A stretch of 64,000 bases of DNA from Xestospongia muta (GCA_963693285.1 OY848924.1:2718144-2782143); one strand, 5' to 3'; counted from the stretch's first letter, positions 27,415-39,900 are shown. Program-made: numbers and translations. The notes: a model not told the origin generated them from the sequence alone.

Positions 27415-29316
27415 TGTAGAAATAGGTGTGGTGATTTAACATAGAATATTAGGAAGAATGAGTTATTGCTGGTTAGTTAAAGTTGGAAGTTGTCTGTGAT
27501 GGTCATTTTTATAATTATTCTATATATAGGAGTGTTGTCATAGCAACTAAAAAAAGCGTGTGGTGACTTTTCCCAAAATAGTAGGAAGAGTTATTGCTGG
27601 TAGTTAAGGTTTGAAGTTTTCCATAAGTCATTTTTATAACTATATTATGCATAGGAGTGTTGTTGTGGCAACTGTAAAAGTGGGTGTGGTGACTAAATCC
27701 AGAATATTAGGAAAAGAGTTATTGTTGGTAAGTTAAGGTGTGAACTGTGTAGTGTCTATAATAGTTATTTTTTAACTATTTATATTTACAGGAGTGTTGT
27801 CGTGGCAACTGTAAAAGTTGGTGTGGTGACTAAATCAAGAATATTGGGAAGAAAAAGTTATTGCTGGTTAGTTAAAGTTTGAAGTTCTCTGTGATGGTCA
27901 TTTTTCTAATTATTCTATATATAGGAGTGTTGTCATAGCAACTGTAAAAATGGTGTGACGACTTTCCCCAAAATACTAGGAAGAGTTATTGCTGATAGTT
28001 AAAGTTTGAAGTTGTCTCTAATAGACATTTTTATAATTATTCTATATATAGGAGTGTTGTCTTAGAAACTATAAAAGTGGGTGTGGTAACTTTTCCCAAA
28101 ATATTAGAAATAAAGAGTTATTGCTGGTGAGTTAAAGTCTGAAGTTGTCTATAATAGTCATTTTTATAGCTATTTTATGCATAGGAGTGTTGTCGTGGCA
28201 ACTGTAAATGGATTTTGTGACATTACCCAGAATATTAAGAAGAAAGAGTTATTGCTGGTAAGTTAAGTTTTAAAATTGTCTGTGATAGTTATTTTTATAA
28301 TTATTTTATGCGTAAGAGTATTGTCATGGCAACTGTAAAAGTTGGTGTAGTAACTAAATCCAGAATATTAGGAAGAAAGAGTTATTGCTTGTAAGTTAAG
28401 GTTTAAAGTGGTCTGTAGTAGTCATTTTTATAATTATTCTATATAATTATAGGAGTGTTGTTGTAGAAACTATAAAAGTGGGTGTGGTAACTTTTCCCAA
28501 ATATTAGGAAGAAAGTGTTATTGCAGGTAAGTTTAGTTTTGAAGTTGTCTGTGATGGTCATTTTTATAGTTATTTTATATATATATATATAGGAGCGTCA
28601 TCATAGTAACTGTAAAAGTGGGTGTGGTGACTTTTCCCAAAATATTAGGAAGAAAGAGTTATTGCTGATAAGTTAAAGTTAGAAGTTGTCTCTAATAGAT
28701 ATTTTTATAATTATTTTATATATAGGAGTGTTGTCATAGCAACTGTAAAAAAAGGTGTTGTGACTTTTCCCAAAATATTAGGTAGAATGTTTTATTGCTG
28801 GTAGTTAAGGTTTGAAGTTTTCTATGATAGACACTTTTATAACTATTTTATGCATAGGAGTGTTGTCGTGGCAACTTTAATAGTGGGTGTGGTGACTTAA
28901 CATTGAATATTTGGAAGAAAGAGTTATTGCTAGTTAGTTAGTTTGAAGTTGTCTGTGATGGTCATTTTTATAATTATTCTATATATAGGAGTGTTGTCAT
29001 AACAACTAAAAAGTGTGTGGTGACTTTTCCCAAAATACTAGAAAGAGTTATTGCTGGTAGTTAAGGTTTGAAGTTTTCTATAAGTCATTTTTATAACTAT
29101 ATTATGCATAGGAGCGTTGTCGTGGCAACTGTAAAAGTGGGTGTGGTGACTAAATCCAGAATATTAGGAAAAGAGTTATTGTTGGTAAGTTAAAGTTTAA
29201 AGTTCTCTGTGATGGTCATTTTTCTAATTATTTTATATATAGGAGTGTTGTCAAAGCAACTGTAAAAATGGTGTGACAACATTCCCCAAAATACTAGGAA
29301 GAGTTATTGCTGGTAG

Positions 29317-29337
29317 TTAACCCTTAAAACTCGAATG
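29317..29337 (+). repeat. Left terminal inverted repeat with TTAA
   Basis: TTAACCCTTAAAACTCGA matches the right end with one mismatch over 18 bases. Confidence 0.9.
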
Positions 29338-29537
29338 TCACATATTTGTGACAGCGTTTTGCTTCAATTAAACGAGTGTCACGTATATGTGACACGCCCC
29401 GAATTAATTAAAAAACGAATGTCACTATATTGTGACAGCTGCATTGATAAGTGTTTGATAAGTGTAGTGCGTTTGAAGTAAGTGTTTCTTTACATTGCTA
29501 TTGAAATAACTCAATCAATATAATAACAGAATAAAAG

Positions 29538-31282
29538 ATGAATGCTCAAGAAGTGTTAGACATGTTATATGATGATAACTATAATGATGATGATGATAAT
29601 GAAATTGTAGTGGAAAGTGTATGCTGTAGTGAGGAAAGTACTAGTTCTGAAAGCGATAGTGAAAGTGATGCTGAAATTGATGATATGAAGAATGATGAAA
29701 GTAGTACAAATAAAGGACAAGCTATTCGTGGTGGACGTGGGAGAGGACGTGGTAGAGGACGAGGTAAAGGAGGGAGAGGGTGTGTACCTAAAATTATTGA
29801 TGAAACACATCAGTGGGAAAAAGTAGAAGGTAAATTAATATATTAATATATTACCACAAAATTGTATTACAACAACTAGGAACCAAAGAATGGCAAAAAA
29901 CAAGAAATTATACAATGACGCCAGGTGCTACAGCACCTCAGCAAGATCGTCATACAGCAATACAATGCTTCAGTCTTCTATTCACTAATTTAGTATGGCA
30001 ATTCATAGTTGAACGTACAAATACTTTTGCTGAACACAAGATTCCGACCTACACAAGAAAATTTTCTTTATATAGAAACTGGGTTCCTGTGTCAGTAGAG
30101 GAAATGAAAGCATTTGTTGCAGTTATTTTAAACATGGGAATTATTCAGTTAACAAAGTTAGAACACTATTGGCGTCAGGATTTACCATCTAGCATACCAT
30201 TTTTCCCCGCAATTTTCACACGCGATAGGTTCTTTCAGATATTTGGCTTACTTCATGTAGGAGAATTTCAGTCACCTATAAAAATGGAAAAAATACAACC
30301 ATTTATTGATACTCTACTGCCTACCATCATGCAGAATTACGTTCCTAATCGTGAAATAGCCATTGACGAGTCCGTTATACAGTTCAAAGGTAGGACTGCT
30401 TACAAGCAGTACCTAAAAGGGAAACCTCATCCGTGGGGAATTAAAGCTTATGTTTTATCAGACAGCATTACCGGATACATGCATAATCTCCGTATCTACT
30501 TTGGAAAACAAACCAATCTGATTGACCGACAAGAGTTGTCACACACTGTAAAGGTAGCTGTGACTTTATGTGATCACCTTAAAAACAACGGTCACGACTT
30601 GTATACAGATCGCTTCTATACAAGTCCATTATTAGCTGAAAATCTAACGAAAATTGGAATTTCATGTACCGGAACTGTAATGAGTAATAAAAAGGGACTG
30701 CCAAAGGATGTAAAATGTAAGACAAAAATGGCAAAAGGGGATTGTGTTAGCTACAAATGTAATAACATGACTGTAACGGAATGGATGGATAAAAGAAAAA
30801 TTCTCATGTTGTCAACAAAGTATGGTAACAAGATGCTTGATGTTCCTTCAAGGTAAATTATATAGTTTACATGTTATTGATAATAAATGAAATAATCTTA
30901 CTTTAGAGGAAAAACAAAAAGAATTCCAGAAGTTGTACATTTTTACAACAAGTATATGCTTGGAGTTGACAAACTGGACCAGCTCATGTCATATTACTGC
31001 TTCCTTCACAAATCTGTTAAATGGTGGAGGAAAGTGTTTTTCTGGATTACAGAAATGTGTGTTGTCAACTCGTATATTATATACCAGCAGACACTAAATG
31101 AAACAAAGCAACGACCAAATCACCTGACATTTCGTAGATCCCTCATTCGAGATCTAATAGAACCATTACTCCACAAGAAGGCACAAAGTCTTGAGAGCTC
31201 ACTAAAAGTTTATAGATTGAATCACAGGATCCAACACTTTGCTGAAAAAAGAAAAAAAAAGAAGAGATTGTGTAGTTTGTAG
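29538..31282 (+). CDS. piggyBac transposase (DDE_Tnp_1_7), C-terminus frameshifted
   Basis: Exons 29538-29829, 29880-30852 and 30907-31282 join in phase to 546 codons. The N-terminus is acidic, then an RG-rich tract (GRGRGRGRG) typical of nuclear RNA- or DNA-binding proteins. The transposase core follows: FSLYRNWVPVSVEEMKAFVA, AIDESV with the first catalytic Asp (30365-30367), YTDRFYTS with the second (30608-30610), and GVDKLDQL with the last Asp pair (30968-30979). The protein excises and reinserts the element at TTAA. After the core, an A6-G-A9 tract (31245-31260) is followed by stop TAG at 31280-31282, while a Cys-rich finger (CVVC..CTTC..CPGSC) lies one frame over at 31266-31406. The family normally ends in such a finger, so this copy is probably inactive, although an error in the A tract is possible. 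Confidence 0.9.
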
Positions 31283-31542
31283 CGATAGAGGAATAGGAGA
31301 GCGTCACCTGACACCTTTTGTCTGCACAACATGTACTGATGACCCAGCTCTTTGTCCTGGAAGTTGTTTTAAACTATATCACACAAAACAACAATATACT
31401 AACTAGTAACTATCAATATATATCCAACAAACCCTATTTAAAGCAAATAAAAACTTACCGTGATCAACAGCAATCTTTCTCGTTTTTCAACAATGTTTCA
31501 CGTAAGCCACGCCTACTTTCAATATTTAATAATTACAATAGT

Positions 31543-31563
31543 ATCTCGAGTCTTAAGGGTTAA
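31543..31563 (-). repeat. Right terminal inverted repeat with TTAA
   Basis: Read inward it starts TTAACCCTTAAGACTCGA, one mismatch from the left end. Confidence 0.9.
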
Positions 31564-32512
31564 AATTGTCTGTGATGGTTATTTTTATAATTATTTTATG
31601 GGTAGGAGTGTTGTCATGGCAACTGTAAAAGTTGGTCCGATGACTAAATCCAGAATATTAAGAAGAAGAGTTATTGCTGGTAAGTTTTTGAAGTTGTCTC
31701 TAATAGACATTTTTATAATTATTCTATATATAGGAATGTTGTCATAGAAACTATAAAAGTGGGTGTGGTAACTTTTCCCAAATATTAGGAAGAAAGTGTT
31801 ATTGTGTTATTTTATGCATAGGAGTGTTGTCATGGCAACTGTAAAAGTTGGTGTGGTGGCTAAATCCAGAATAGTTGGAAGAAAGAGTTATTGCTGGTAA
31901 GTTAAAGTTTGAAGGTGTCTATAATAGTCATTTTATAGCTATTTTATGCATAGGAGTGTTGTCATGGCAACTGTAAAAGTTGGTGTGGTGACTAAATCCA
32001 GAATATTAGGAAGAAAGAGTTATTGCTTGTAAGTTAAAGTTTGAAGTTGTCTCTAATAGACATTTTTATAATTATTCTATATATAAGAGTGTCGTCATAG
32101 CAACTATAAAAGTGGGTGTGGTAACGTTTCCCAAAGTATTTGGATGAAAGAGTTATTGCTGGTAAGTTATGGTTTAAAGTTGTCTATAATAATCATATAT
32201 TACCAAAATTTTGTATTTTATTTTATTATGTTTCCAATATTAAAATACTCCACAATTCCAAAGGTTAGAAACAAATGTTTCATTGATAATTAATTATATA
32301 TACTTAAAAATTTATTATCAAGCAATAATATAAATTTATAACTTTAAAGGAAAAAGTCTTCAAGAAATTAACAGACCCACAACTAGTACTGTCTCATCAT
32401 TGATAGTGTTAAGTGCAAGAAAGAGCTATCCCAAGAATGTTTTCTATTGGTACAAACTGGTTGTCTGAACAGAACTCAAAAGTTGAGTTACAATACACCT
32501 CATAAGGTTTAC

Positions 32513-32763
32513 CAAAGTAATGACGGCTGTTCTTTCTCGCGGCAAAAATCAGTCTCTTTAACGGAATCATCACTAGATGAATCAGACAAACTGATAGAAG
32601 AGCTATCATTATTGTGCTTCTGGGGTTGTGATACATTACACCAGATTCCTGAGTGACAGTATAATCGTCGATGCTGCTTGTAAGTTTTCAATGAGAGTCT
32701 TTTAAAACAATGTCCACAAAGCATGAAATTTGTAGTCTTAGACTGTCTTAATCTCTGAGACAT
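32513..32763 (-). CDS. First exon of an unrecognised gene with a Cys/His finger-like motif
   Basis: The exon starts at ATG 32761-32763 and ends at a GTAAAC donor in phase 2. It encodes about 83 residues: a basic start, a finger-like CGHCFKRLSLKTYKQHRRLYC, then a Ser/Asp-rich acidic tail. The finger spacing is that of a C2H2-like motif. Downstream exons were not found with confidence; the sequence soon meets the satellite array, so the gene may be broken or have a long intron. It is head to head with the plus-strand gene at 32888. Confidence 0.45.
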
Positions 32764-32887
32764 TTTAGAACAAAGTAACCAAGATACCTCTCTTCCACTG
32801 TTGTAGTGATCACGTGATAACGTAGCCGAAAGGCACGGGATCTCTATACAGTTTTATCTCGTTCTCTCTGGCTCTAGTAGTTAGAAG
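32764..32887. promoter_or_regulatory. Compact head-to-head promoter region with an E-box
   Basis: Only 124 bases separate two divergent start codons. A palindromic CACGTG (32811-32816), the USF/MAX/TFE-type E-box, lies near the middle. A shared promoter is an inference. Confidence 0.5.
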
Positions 32888-34890
32888 ATGGCCTATTCTT
32901 TCCATCAGCATCAACCCAGTCCTAGCTATTTTGATCAACTCAATGATAATGACTATGATGAGTATCCTGAGAGCCTGTCATCGAGCTCATCTAACTGTCA
33001 CAGTACTGAAGGTGATGACGCAAGTCCTGTTGTAAATCCTCCTACACCTCCAAGAATAGCAGTGAGCAGTCGATTGAACATACTCTCTCGTTTCGAAGAT
33101 ACCATTGGTCCATCTCAGTTACCTTCTTGGATAAATGCTAGCACTTCTTTAAAAACAAAAGACAACAGTGTTAATACTAATGCCAAAGTTACTATTAGTC
33201 AAACCCAAGCTGACAATACCACACTGGGTAAAGCTTCAACTGAAATAACTCCCTACCATGCTAAAGCTACGTCAGCATCAAGAATTCCTTTGAAATGTAA
33301 TCAAAAACTCAAGGTAATACTAAAGTTAAAGAATCTCCTGTTGTCCATAACTTCATTGATAATGAAGAGACAGGTAAATGGTAAAATTGTACGTTTTTAT
33401 ATTATATTTTTGTAGCAATGGAAAAAATTTTCCAAGAGATTAAAAATTCAGAAGAAAGGCTACAGACACGTATTGAGGACTTGGAAGGTAGATTTGGACA
33501 ATGTCATGGTTCTATTACAAGAAGAAAGATTTCACCTCCTGAAGTAAGAGTAAGTTATTTTGATCTGCTGAGTAAAGTGAGAAATTTAACAGCTTTTATA
33601 ATACAACCACATAGCTATTTACACAATTTGTGGTCTATGGTAATCTCAATTTCTCCTTAGGCTTTTTAGTTGACTTAGGTATCATGATATGTTTATTCAG
33701 AAAGAATACTTTATACTATCCTTATGCTTTAGGGTTTGAAATGTTTTTGGTATGGGGCTAAATTGGAAAATAAATATATTACAGCACTATATTATGTGTA
33801 TAGTCAATTGATTGTGTATTTTTGAACAAACAGTACACTTTGTGTCAAGAATCTCAAGACACTTCCCTTTGTCCCATTATAAACTAATAGTAGGGTTGAA
33901 AGGTCGAAAGGTCTGCTCACTAGTCTAAACTATGATTAAATTTTATAGTGATAAGCAAATATAGTAATATTATTGTGACAATATTGTATGTATAACACTG
34001 TTAGTACATGTGATCCACCCACATATCATGTTATAGTAACTTTTATTACCTAGGATTGTGTACGCAAAACATATTTAGCTTTATACGAAGAAGATGAGAA
34101 CCTTGAATGGAACTTTAGGTATGAATAACATGACCTCTACTAGTAACACTATCTTCTGTATACTTGTTGTAGTAAGAAAATAGGTGACAAAGAAAATCAA
34201 ATGATTTTAAAGAAATTAGTAGCAGAAGTGAAATCTCATTTTCCTGATGTAGCCACTTCAGTTATTAATGGTTAGTAATATTATCAACCTGAAAGACATA
34301 TTGGCATATCTGTTGAAATTATGAATGTTATGTATAATATAATGTGTGCATTATTAAGTATTTTATTAAATATGGTTGTACCATATTACTCACCATTATG
34401 ATCCTTTTAAAGATGCTACTAAAACTTATTTTTCAAGTTGTCACACTAAGGCAAAGCTAATAAATTCAGGAAAGTATCCTAATAAATGTGAAAAACAGAG
34501 AAGAATAAACAGGATAACTAGAGTAAGTAGTTCATACCATTTAATTAATACTATTGTAATTTCCATTATAGGAAATGATATTAATAATGTTAGTGTAAAT
34601 ACCTATGAATTTTTCCTTTTATTTCAAACACTGTTTTTTAATAGAAGCTACAACGAAGACTTACTGAATATGATCGAATAGATGGCCTATCTGATGCTAC
34701 TAAAGCAAAGTGGAGAGTTTGTTTCACTGGTGATATGATGAGCTCAGAAGAGAGTGATAAAAATGAAGATTTCCAGTTTATTATCCCCACTCTTCCCTGG
34801 AGAAAAAATCTAATAAAATTACTGTATGCTTTGGACAAAAAATCTTCCAAAAATTGTTCAGTAAGAAGTAAGCATTATGACTTAAAATGA
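32888..34890 (+). CDS. Uncharacterised multi-exon protein with an SSEES/PWR C-terminal region
   Basis: ATG at 32888 opens an acidic, Ser/Pro-rich region to about 33296. Later exons join in phase: a block ending at about 33374 (SPVVHNFIDNEET), 33416-33549 (coiled-coil-like EKIFQEIKNSEERLQTRIED), 34054-34118 (LYEEDENLEWNF), 34173-34270, 34413-34522 (basic, KQRRINRITR) and 34645-34890 (MMSSEESD, then LPWRKNLIKLLYALDKK) to TGA. The C-terminal pattern resembles proteins grouped with vertebrate C14orf93, but this is from memory of motifs and weak. Between exon 1 and the SPVV block the frame shifts near 33296-33325; either a very short intron of about 29 bases or an indel is needed. A nuclear role is only suggested by the basic and acidic stretches. 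Confidence 0.65.
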
Positions 34891-36710
34891 AGGAAGGCCT
34901 TCCTTCTGATAGACTGAAACCAGCTGGTTATTCTGAATGTGCTTTTCAGCATTGATTGATACAGTGGTTATTCAATAATTAATTTTATGAGTCATTTATC
35001 CAATCATTTAAAAAGTTATGTTATGTGGTATATTATGTCATCAAGTACTGGTTTGTTGAGAATATTCTGATTATGTCATTTATTGTTTAAGTTATTTATG
35101 TGACAATGACATTATATTTAATTATTTATGATTTACATAACATTTCCTTTTCTTGAGGACATCATAAATGTATTTAATTTTGTAGTGATTACTTGATGTT
35201 TTTGGATTTGTTGTATTTGTAAATAATTATTAAATTCAATTGAAACATTAAAGTTTCTTTAATAAATACAAATAAAAATTTGGTGTTTTCAAGTGTTTTT
35301 ATATAGTGGGAAAATTGCTCTTCACATGTGTTTCTTATCAAAAGAAATCTTTATGTTTCCTTAGTTTGGAAACACCAGAAACATAACAGGATATTTGACA
35401 TTTTCAAAACATTTCCAGATGTTTCATGGTCCAGAAATGTATTAATTTTTCCAGTGTGTGTCCCCAAATCAAACTATTATAATATAGTTCTAAGTAGTTA
35501 GTTATCTTACATTGATCTAAAAACTGAATGAAGCCATTAGAGAACACAATTGCATATTTCCATTTCTGTAACGCCCATTATTTAATTATTATTACTAAAT
35601 ACCACAAAAGAATTTTAAAGAACAAACACTATTCTACAGATGTATAGTGATGTACATAGTCATAGGTAGTTAATTAAAGTAGTGTAATCAGCTTCATTTC
35701 TTGGTTTAAATAATATGTCTGCAGCAGCTTCAAGGATTTCTCTTTTCAGATATTGAGGTATGTATCTGTGGAACTAATAGATAATAATTAACTACAGTAA
35801 CTACAGAATATACTTAACTACCAACATAATAATGTTAATTAGAGTATAGCTCCTATGTAAATGGTTAAAATGTTGAATGTTTCCACACTAGTCATGTTAC
35901 TATTTTTAGACAAAAGCATAACCAAGAAGACTAACTATAAGTGAGGGATTAGTAAACTATAAGTTTTTGTTAAGATTCACTTTATTCTTGCCTTACATGA
36001 CAACAAGTTGGCTATGCATAACAACAGCCTAAGATGGTATGAAGGCTTTAGTACAAGAATATCATAGAAATAGCATCAGAGAAAAAATAAACTTAAGCCT
36101 GTAGCACAGATATTTCTGATATAAACATTGATAAAATCCACCAGTTAAAATGACCAGTGTGGGGGCATTTTAATTATTTGTGTAGGAGGTTCACATTTCT
36201 CTCTCTCTTTTGCCTTTTCTGTAATTATGGACTTAGTCCTTCACATGTAGTGGAACTGACTTGACTAGTAATGCAAAGCATTGGCCACAAATCATTCAAT
36301 TTTTAATAGTTCAAATGAACTATCATTTACATCTATACATGTATACATCCACATAACATGTACATTCTGTATTAAAGTAACTAGTATACTTACTATATTG
36401 TACTTGATGACATACATAACATCACTTATATAGATTGAGCACTCTCATTTTTTTCCCACCTACAAAATTAGAAAATTAATTTGTTTGTGGTCACAAGTTG
36501 TTTACATAGTCAATAATGTTTATAAAGTCAATGTTATATAAACAATATAGAAATTAATAGCCAGTACACTAATATTACATCTAAAAACAATCAAGTTATT
36601 ATTATTGTCAAAGTTTAATACAGATCACTGTCATGTAATAATATGGGACTATTCTTAGATAAGGTGTTCATTCTATGTACATGTAAACATTAATGTATGG
36701 ACAATGTAAC
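34891..36710. other. 3' flanks of two converging genes, no coding exon seen
   Basis: AT-rich sequence between the stop of the plus-strand gene and the terminal exon of the minus-strand giant gene. No open frame with splice or family support was found. Confidence 0.5.
35261..35276 (+). terminator. Two AATAAA polyadenylation signals
   Basis: AATAAA at 35261 and 35271, about 370 bases after the stop of the plus-strand gene ending at 34890. Confidence 0.5.
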
Positions 36711-36988
36711 CTACTGTTTTTTTTCTAAATATTTTTCATAAATTTCTGCTACATTATTCTCTCTAATAGCTTTTAAAGCAACTAATAAATTCCTCCTTGT
36801 TGCATTATGAGCTTTCTCCTGTATCCATAACTGATACATACTGGTGCAGTCATGACATCCCCTTAGTTTGACACTGTCTAGTTCTAGTTGCACACCCAAC
36901 AGATTATACTCTGCAGTTCTAGCATATTTAGTCACTTCTTGAATTGTAGGTTGTTGATCCAAGAGATCACCTCCTTCAACCATATTAC
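36711..36988 (-). CDS. Terminal Death-domain exon
   Basis: Phase-1 exon ending in TAG. It reads VTKYARTAEYNLLGVQLELD, then VKLRGCHDCTSMYQLWIQEK and LLVALKAIRENNVAEIYEKY. The W-I and A-L core of a Death domain is kept, although the first helix is weak. An intron of about 1.5 kb separates it from the UPA-like exons. Confidence 0.8.
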
Positions 36989-39900
36989 CTAATATGAAAA
37001 ATGAAAAAAATACAATTTAGTATTGATTTTAAAAAATGATTTTTTTTCTTTGTTAAACAAATAATAAGTGTAATTAAGCTATTGATATTAACTTGATGAC
37101 TTAACAAGTCAGACTGTTCACAAAAACTGCTAATAATTCAAAATACAAAATACAAATGTAATATTCATAGTTGGTGGTATCTATGAACAGGAAGTTTGTA
37201 CGTTTGGATTGATCTTTTATAATATAGCTATATAACTGCTGAAAAAAATTAGGTTGAAGCTTCAAGTATATTTAAAGATTAAGTAGTCACACAAATGGTT
37301 ATGCCTGCTTAAAAACATTTTCAAAATTCATTGTTACTTTGATAATCCACAAAGCAAACTGTCAACTGTTATATGTATATGTAATTAGTCATCAGATTGC
37401 ATCATTTATGGTCAGTAGTGTTAGCTAGAATCTGTGTTTTGTGACAGCAATTGTCTATTAAGGGAATTGTCTATACATATTGATGGTTTTAGAGTACTGC
37501 CATTTCTGAAAAGTGTAAGAATTGAACTCATTGAACTCATTGTTATAAAAGGTAAGTAAGATAAGAATCATGTATATATTTGTAGTAGTTACTATTAACG
37601 TCTTCAAAAAATATGGTAGAATGTTAAATAGACTTTAATTAAGTGTGTTAGTAACTTGTTATTATAAAAAAGGAGGTGTACTAATGATTTAATTTGTTAG
37701 AAAATAATCTCCAACTCTCAAGAAATGAACAACACACCTGTGTCTTGTAAAGCATACAAGATACAAGTCTATTTTTCTTTTGTAAAGGGACTTCTACAAC
37801 AAAATGCATTTGTAAGCATACAATGTACATGTACGTGACTTTCTAATACTATATATCTATATCATTATTATGTACTAGGTATGTGTATGCATACACAGTT
37901 ATGTCTTGAGCAACATGCTAAGTACTATAGGTGTAGTTATGGCTTAAGCAGAAGTGTCCTGTTGAGCAAGGAAGTCTTGGTCAAATTCTTAGATCTAAGG
38001 TGTCATTAAGAAACTCTCCTATCAAAAAAAATTGAACTTGACTTTATTTTGATGGGCAAATCTACTGAATCAAACTGTACTTGTGTTTGCATTTTCTTGA
38101 CCACTGTCTTATTGTGACTGGACATTTTTATCATCTCATATCTGACCAGCTAGAACCTTTCTTTGTCAATCACCCTTCTTCCTATACTCCTTGGGATTTT
38201 TCATCATACACTTATAATTGCATTCCTGAATATTGATAAGTGTATTACTGATGTAATTGTAGTTTGTGTATTATTATAAGTGAGGTAGGTCCTTTAGGCA
38301 TATATTTGTTATTACAATGACCTACAAAACTTATATAACACAAACATTACTGGGTTCACTGAAGGTACACAATATATAATATACGTATTCTAGCTTAGAA
38401 TTGAGAATCTTAACAAACACAATAAATTCCCTTGTGCTTAGGCACTTAGCTTAAAAATAATATCATAATGACATTATTAGGAATGCTCAGAATAAGGTTA
38501 TAATTAGGATACTACAAATACAAACACTCACTTTGTAAATTACTGGTCAGTGATCTAGTAATCACAATTTGAGGTGTATTGTCAGGTGATACTTGATTTT
38601 CAATAACTGTAATACCTTCAATTGTTATACAATGTTTGAGATTATTTCTGAAGTCATTTGTTCTAGGATTAGCAGATACGTTTACAGGAATATTAGGAGG
38701 AATAAGACTCCATGACTGATTAAAGTCATCAGCATCTTTCCTGTTAATCTATATCACAGTAATTGAAATGTAAAAACAGATAACTTACAGTACATGTAAC
38801 CTACATATATTTTTCATCAATACCACAATACACACACTCACTCACAAAACACATATCACTTACTACTAGTGGTCTACGTAGAGGTGTTATTTCCCACCCA
38901 TGAACTGCTTCGTCAGGGAATCCTGATAACTTTAAACTCTCTTCTCTATCACACTGTTCTCTTGATGAAGATACCTTAGTACTAAAACAAAATGGAAAAC
39001 TGTCTTCTTCGTCACCAAACTTAGATGTTACTTTTAGAATTACCTATATAAGAAAAAGTAATGATTAAAATAATTATTTAAAACAATCAACATTATTACA
39101 TTAGAATATATGGTATTTTGAACAACTGTGAATCGCATCTTCCATGTTCCTTCATTCACTACTTTGTAGAAGATATAAGCTCGATAGTTGCAGTTGGGAA
39201 CTTTAGTATCTGTATAAAGTAAGTATTGTGTATAATTAATATGTTGGGCTTTAAATAAAAGTTTATTTTATAACACAAAACATACAATTACTGACTCAAC
39301 AGCACTGCTCTAAACATTTTATTCCATACATGTGTTTAATATATCAGTATATACTTACTAGCTGCATAATAATATCCAATAGCACTGCTAACTGCACCTC
39401 CTAGAGCTGCTCCTCCCATACCAAATGTGGCACCACCAACTGCAACACAAAGTACTATAGCTAAGAATGAAAAATCCTTGAGATGTATAGTGCCATATTG
39501 TGAACCAGGACAAAATGATCCTCCTGGTAGGTATTCAAACTTGAAGGGTGGACCAGACTTAGCAACAACAAAACTGAGATATTCTGCCTGTTTCTTATCA
39601 GTAATATTAGCACAATGTTCTAGTTGAACTTTAGCTGGTTTATTGAACTGAGATGAACTAGATATATAACACACTCCACTGATAAGTATGCTATTTTCAG
39701 GAAATTCAAATTTGCTACCCCACAATCCATTAGCGGTAATTTCATATGAACCATCTACTGGTGTGATAACTTGTGCAGGTACTAAAATTTTTAGCCCACA
39801 TTCTTCAACCGATAACTGTTGATATTCAGCAGCACTAAACTTGGAATAGTTCTTCCCTACTATCACCATTCCTTTAAATAGAAATAATAATTAATACATA

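Larger units (their letters stand above)
29317..31563 (+). mobile_element. piggyBac-superfamily transposon, nearly complete
   Basis: The element is bounded by TTAA at 29317-29320 and 31560-31563. Its ends are inverted repeats: TTAACCCTTAAAACTCGA on the left and, read inward, TTAACCCTTAAGACTCGA on the right. It interrupts a satellite unit at that unit's own TTAA. A transposase gene of three exons fills most of it. Well-preserved ends and frame suggest a fairly young insertion. Confidence 0.93.
25366..32200. repeat. Tandem array of ~130-bp units, interrupted by two transposons
   Basis: About 25 units occupy 25366-25780, 26945-29317 and 31563-32200, with a scrap at about 26185-26222. A typical unit holds 'gttattgctggtaagttaag', then 'gaagttgtctataatag', 'ttttatgcatag', 'gagtgttgtcgtggcaactg' and a 'gtgggtgtggtgac' stretch. 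Unit length varies from about 120 to 135. The MULE relic and the piggyBac element both sit inside the array, so the array is older than the piggyBac insertion. Confidence 0.9.

Noticed and set aside
29565..29810. Minus-strand open frame of 81 residues
   Set aside because: It is the antisense of the acidic and RG-rich transposase N-terminus.
31318..31563. Plus-strand frame near the right end of the piggyBac element
   Set aside because: The Cys-rich finger coding sequence lies in a different frame here, and this frame runs into the terminal repeat.
25366..32200. Possible CRISPR-like array
   Set aside because: The whole 130-bp unit is repeated, with no short constant repeat plus unique spacers, and the genome is eukaryotic.
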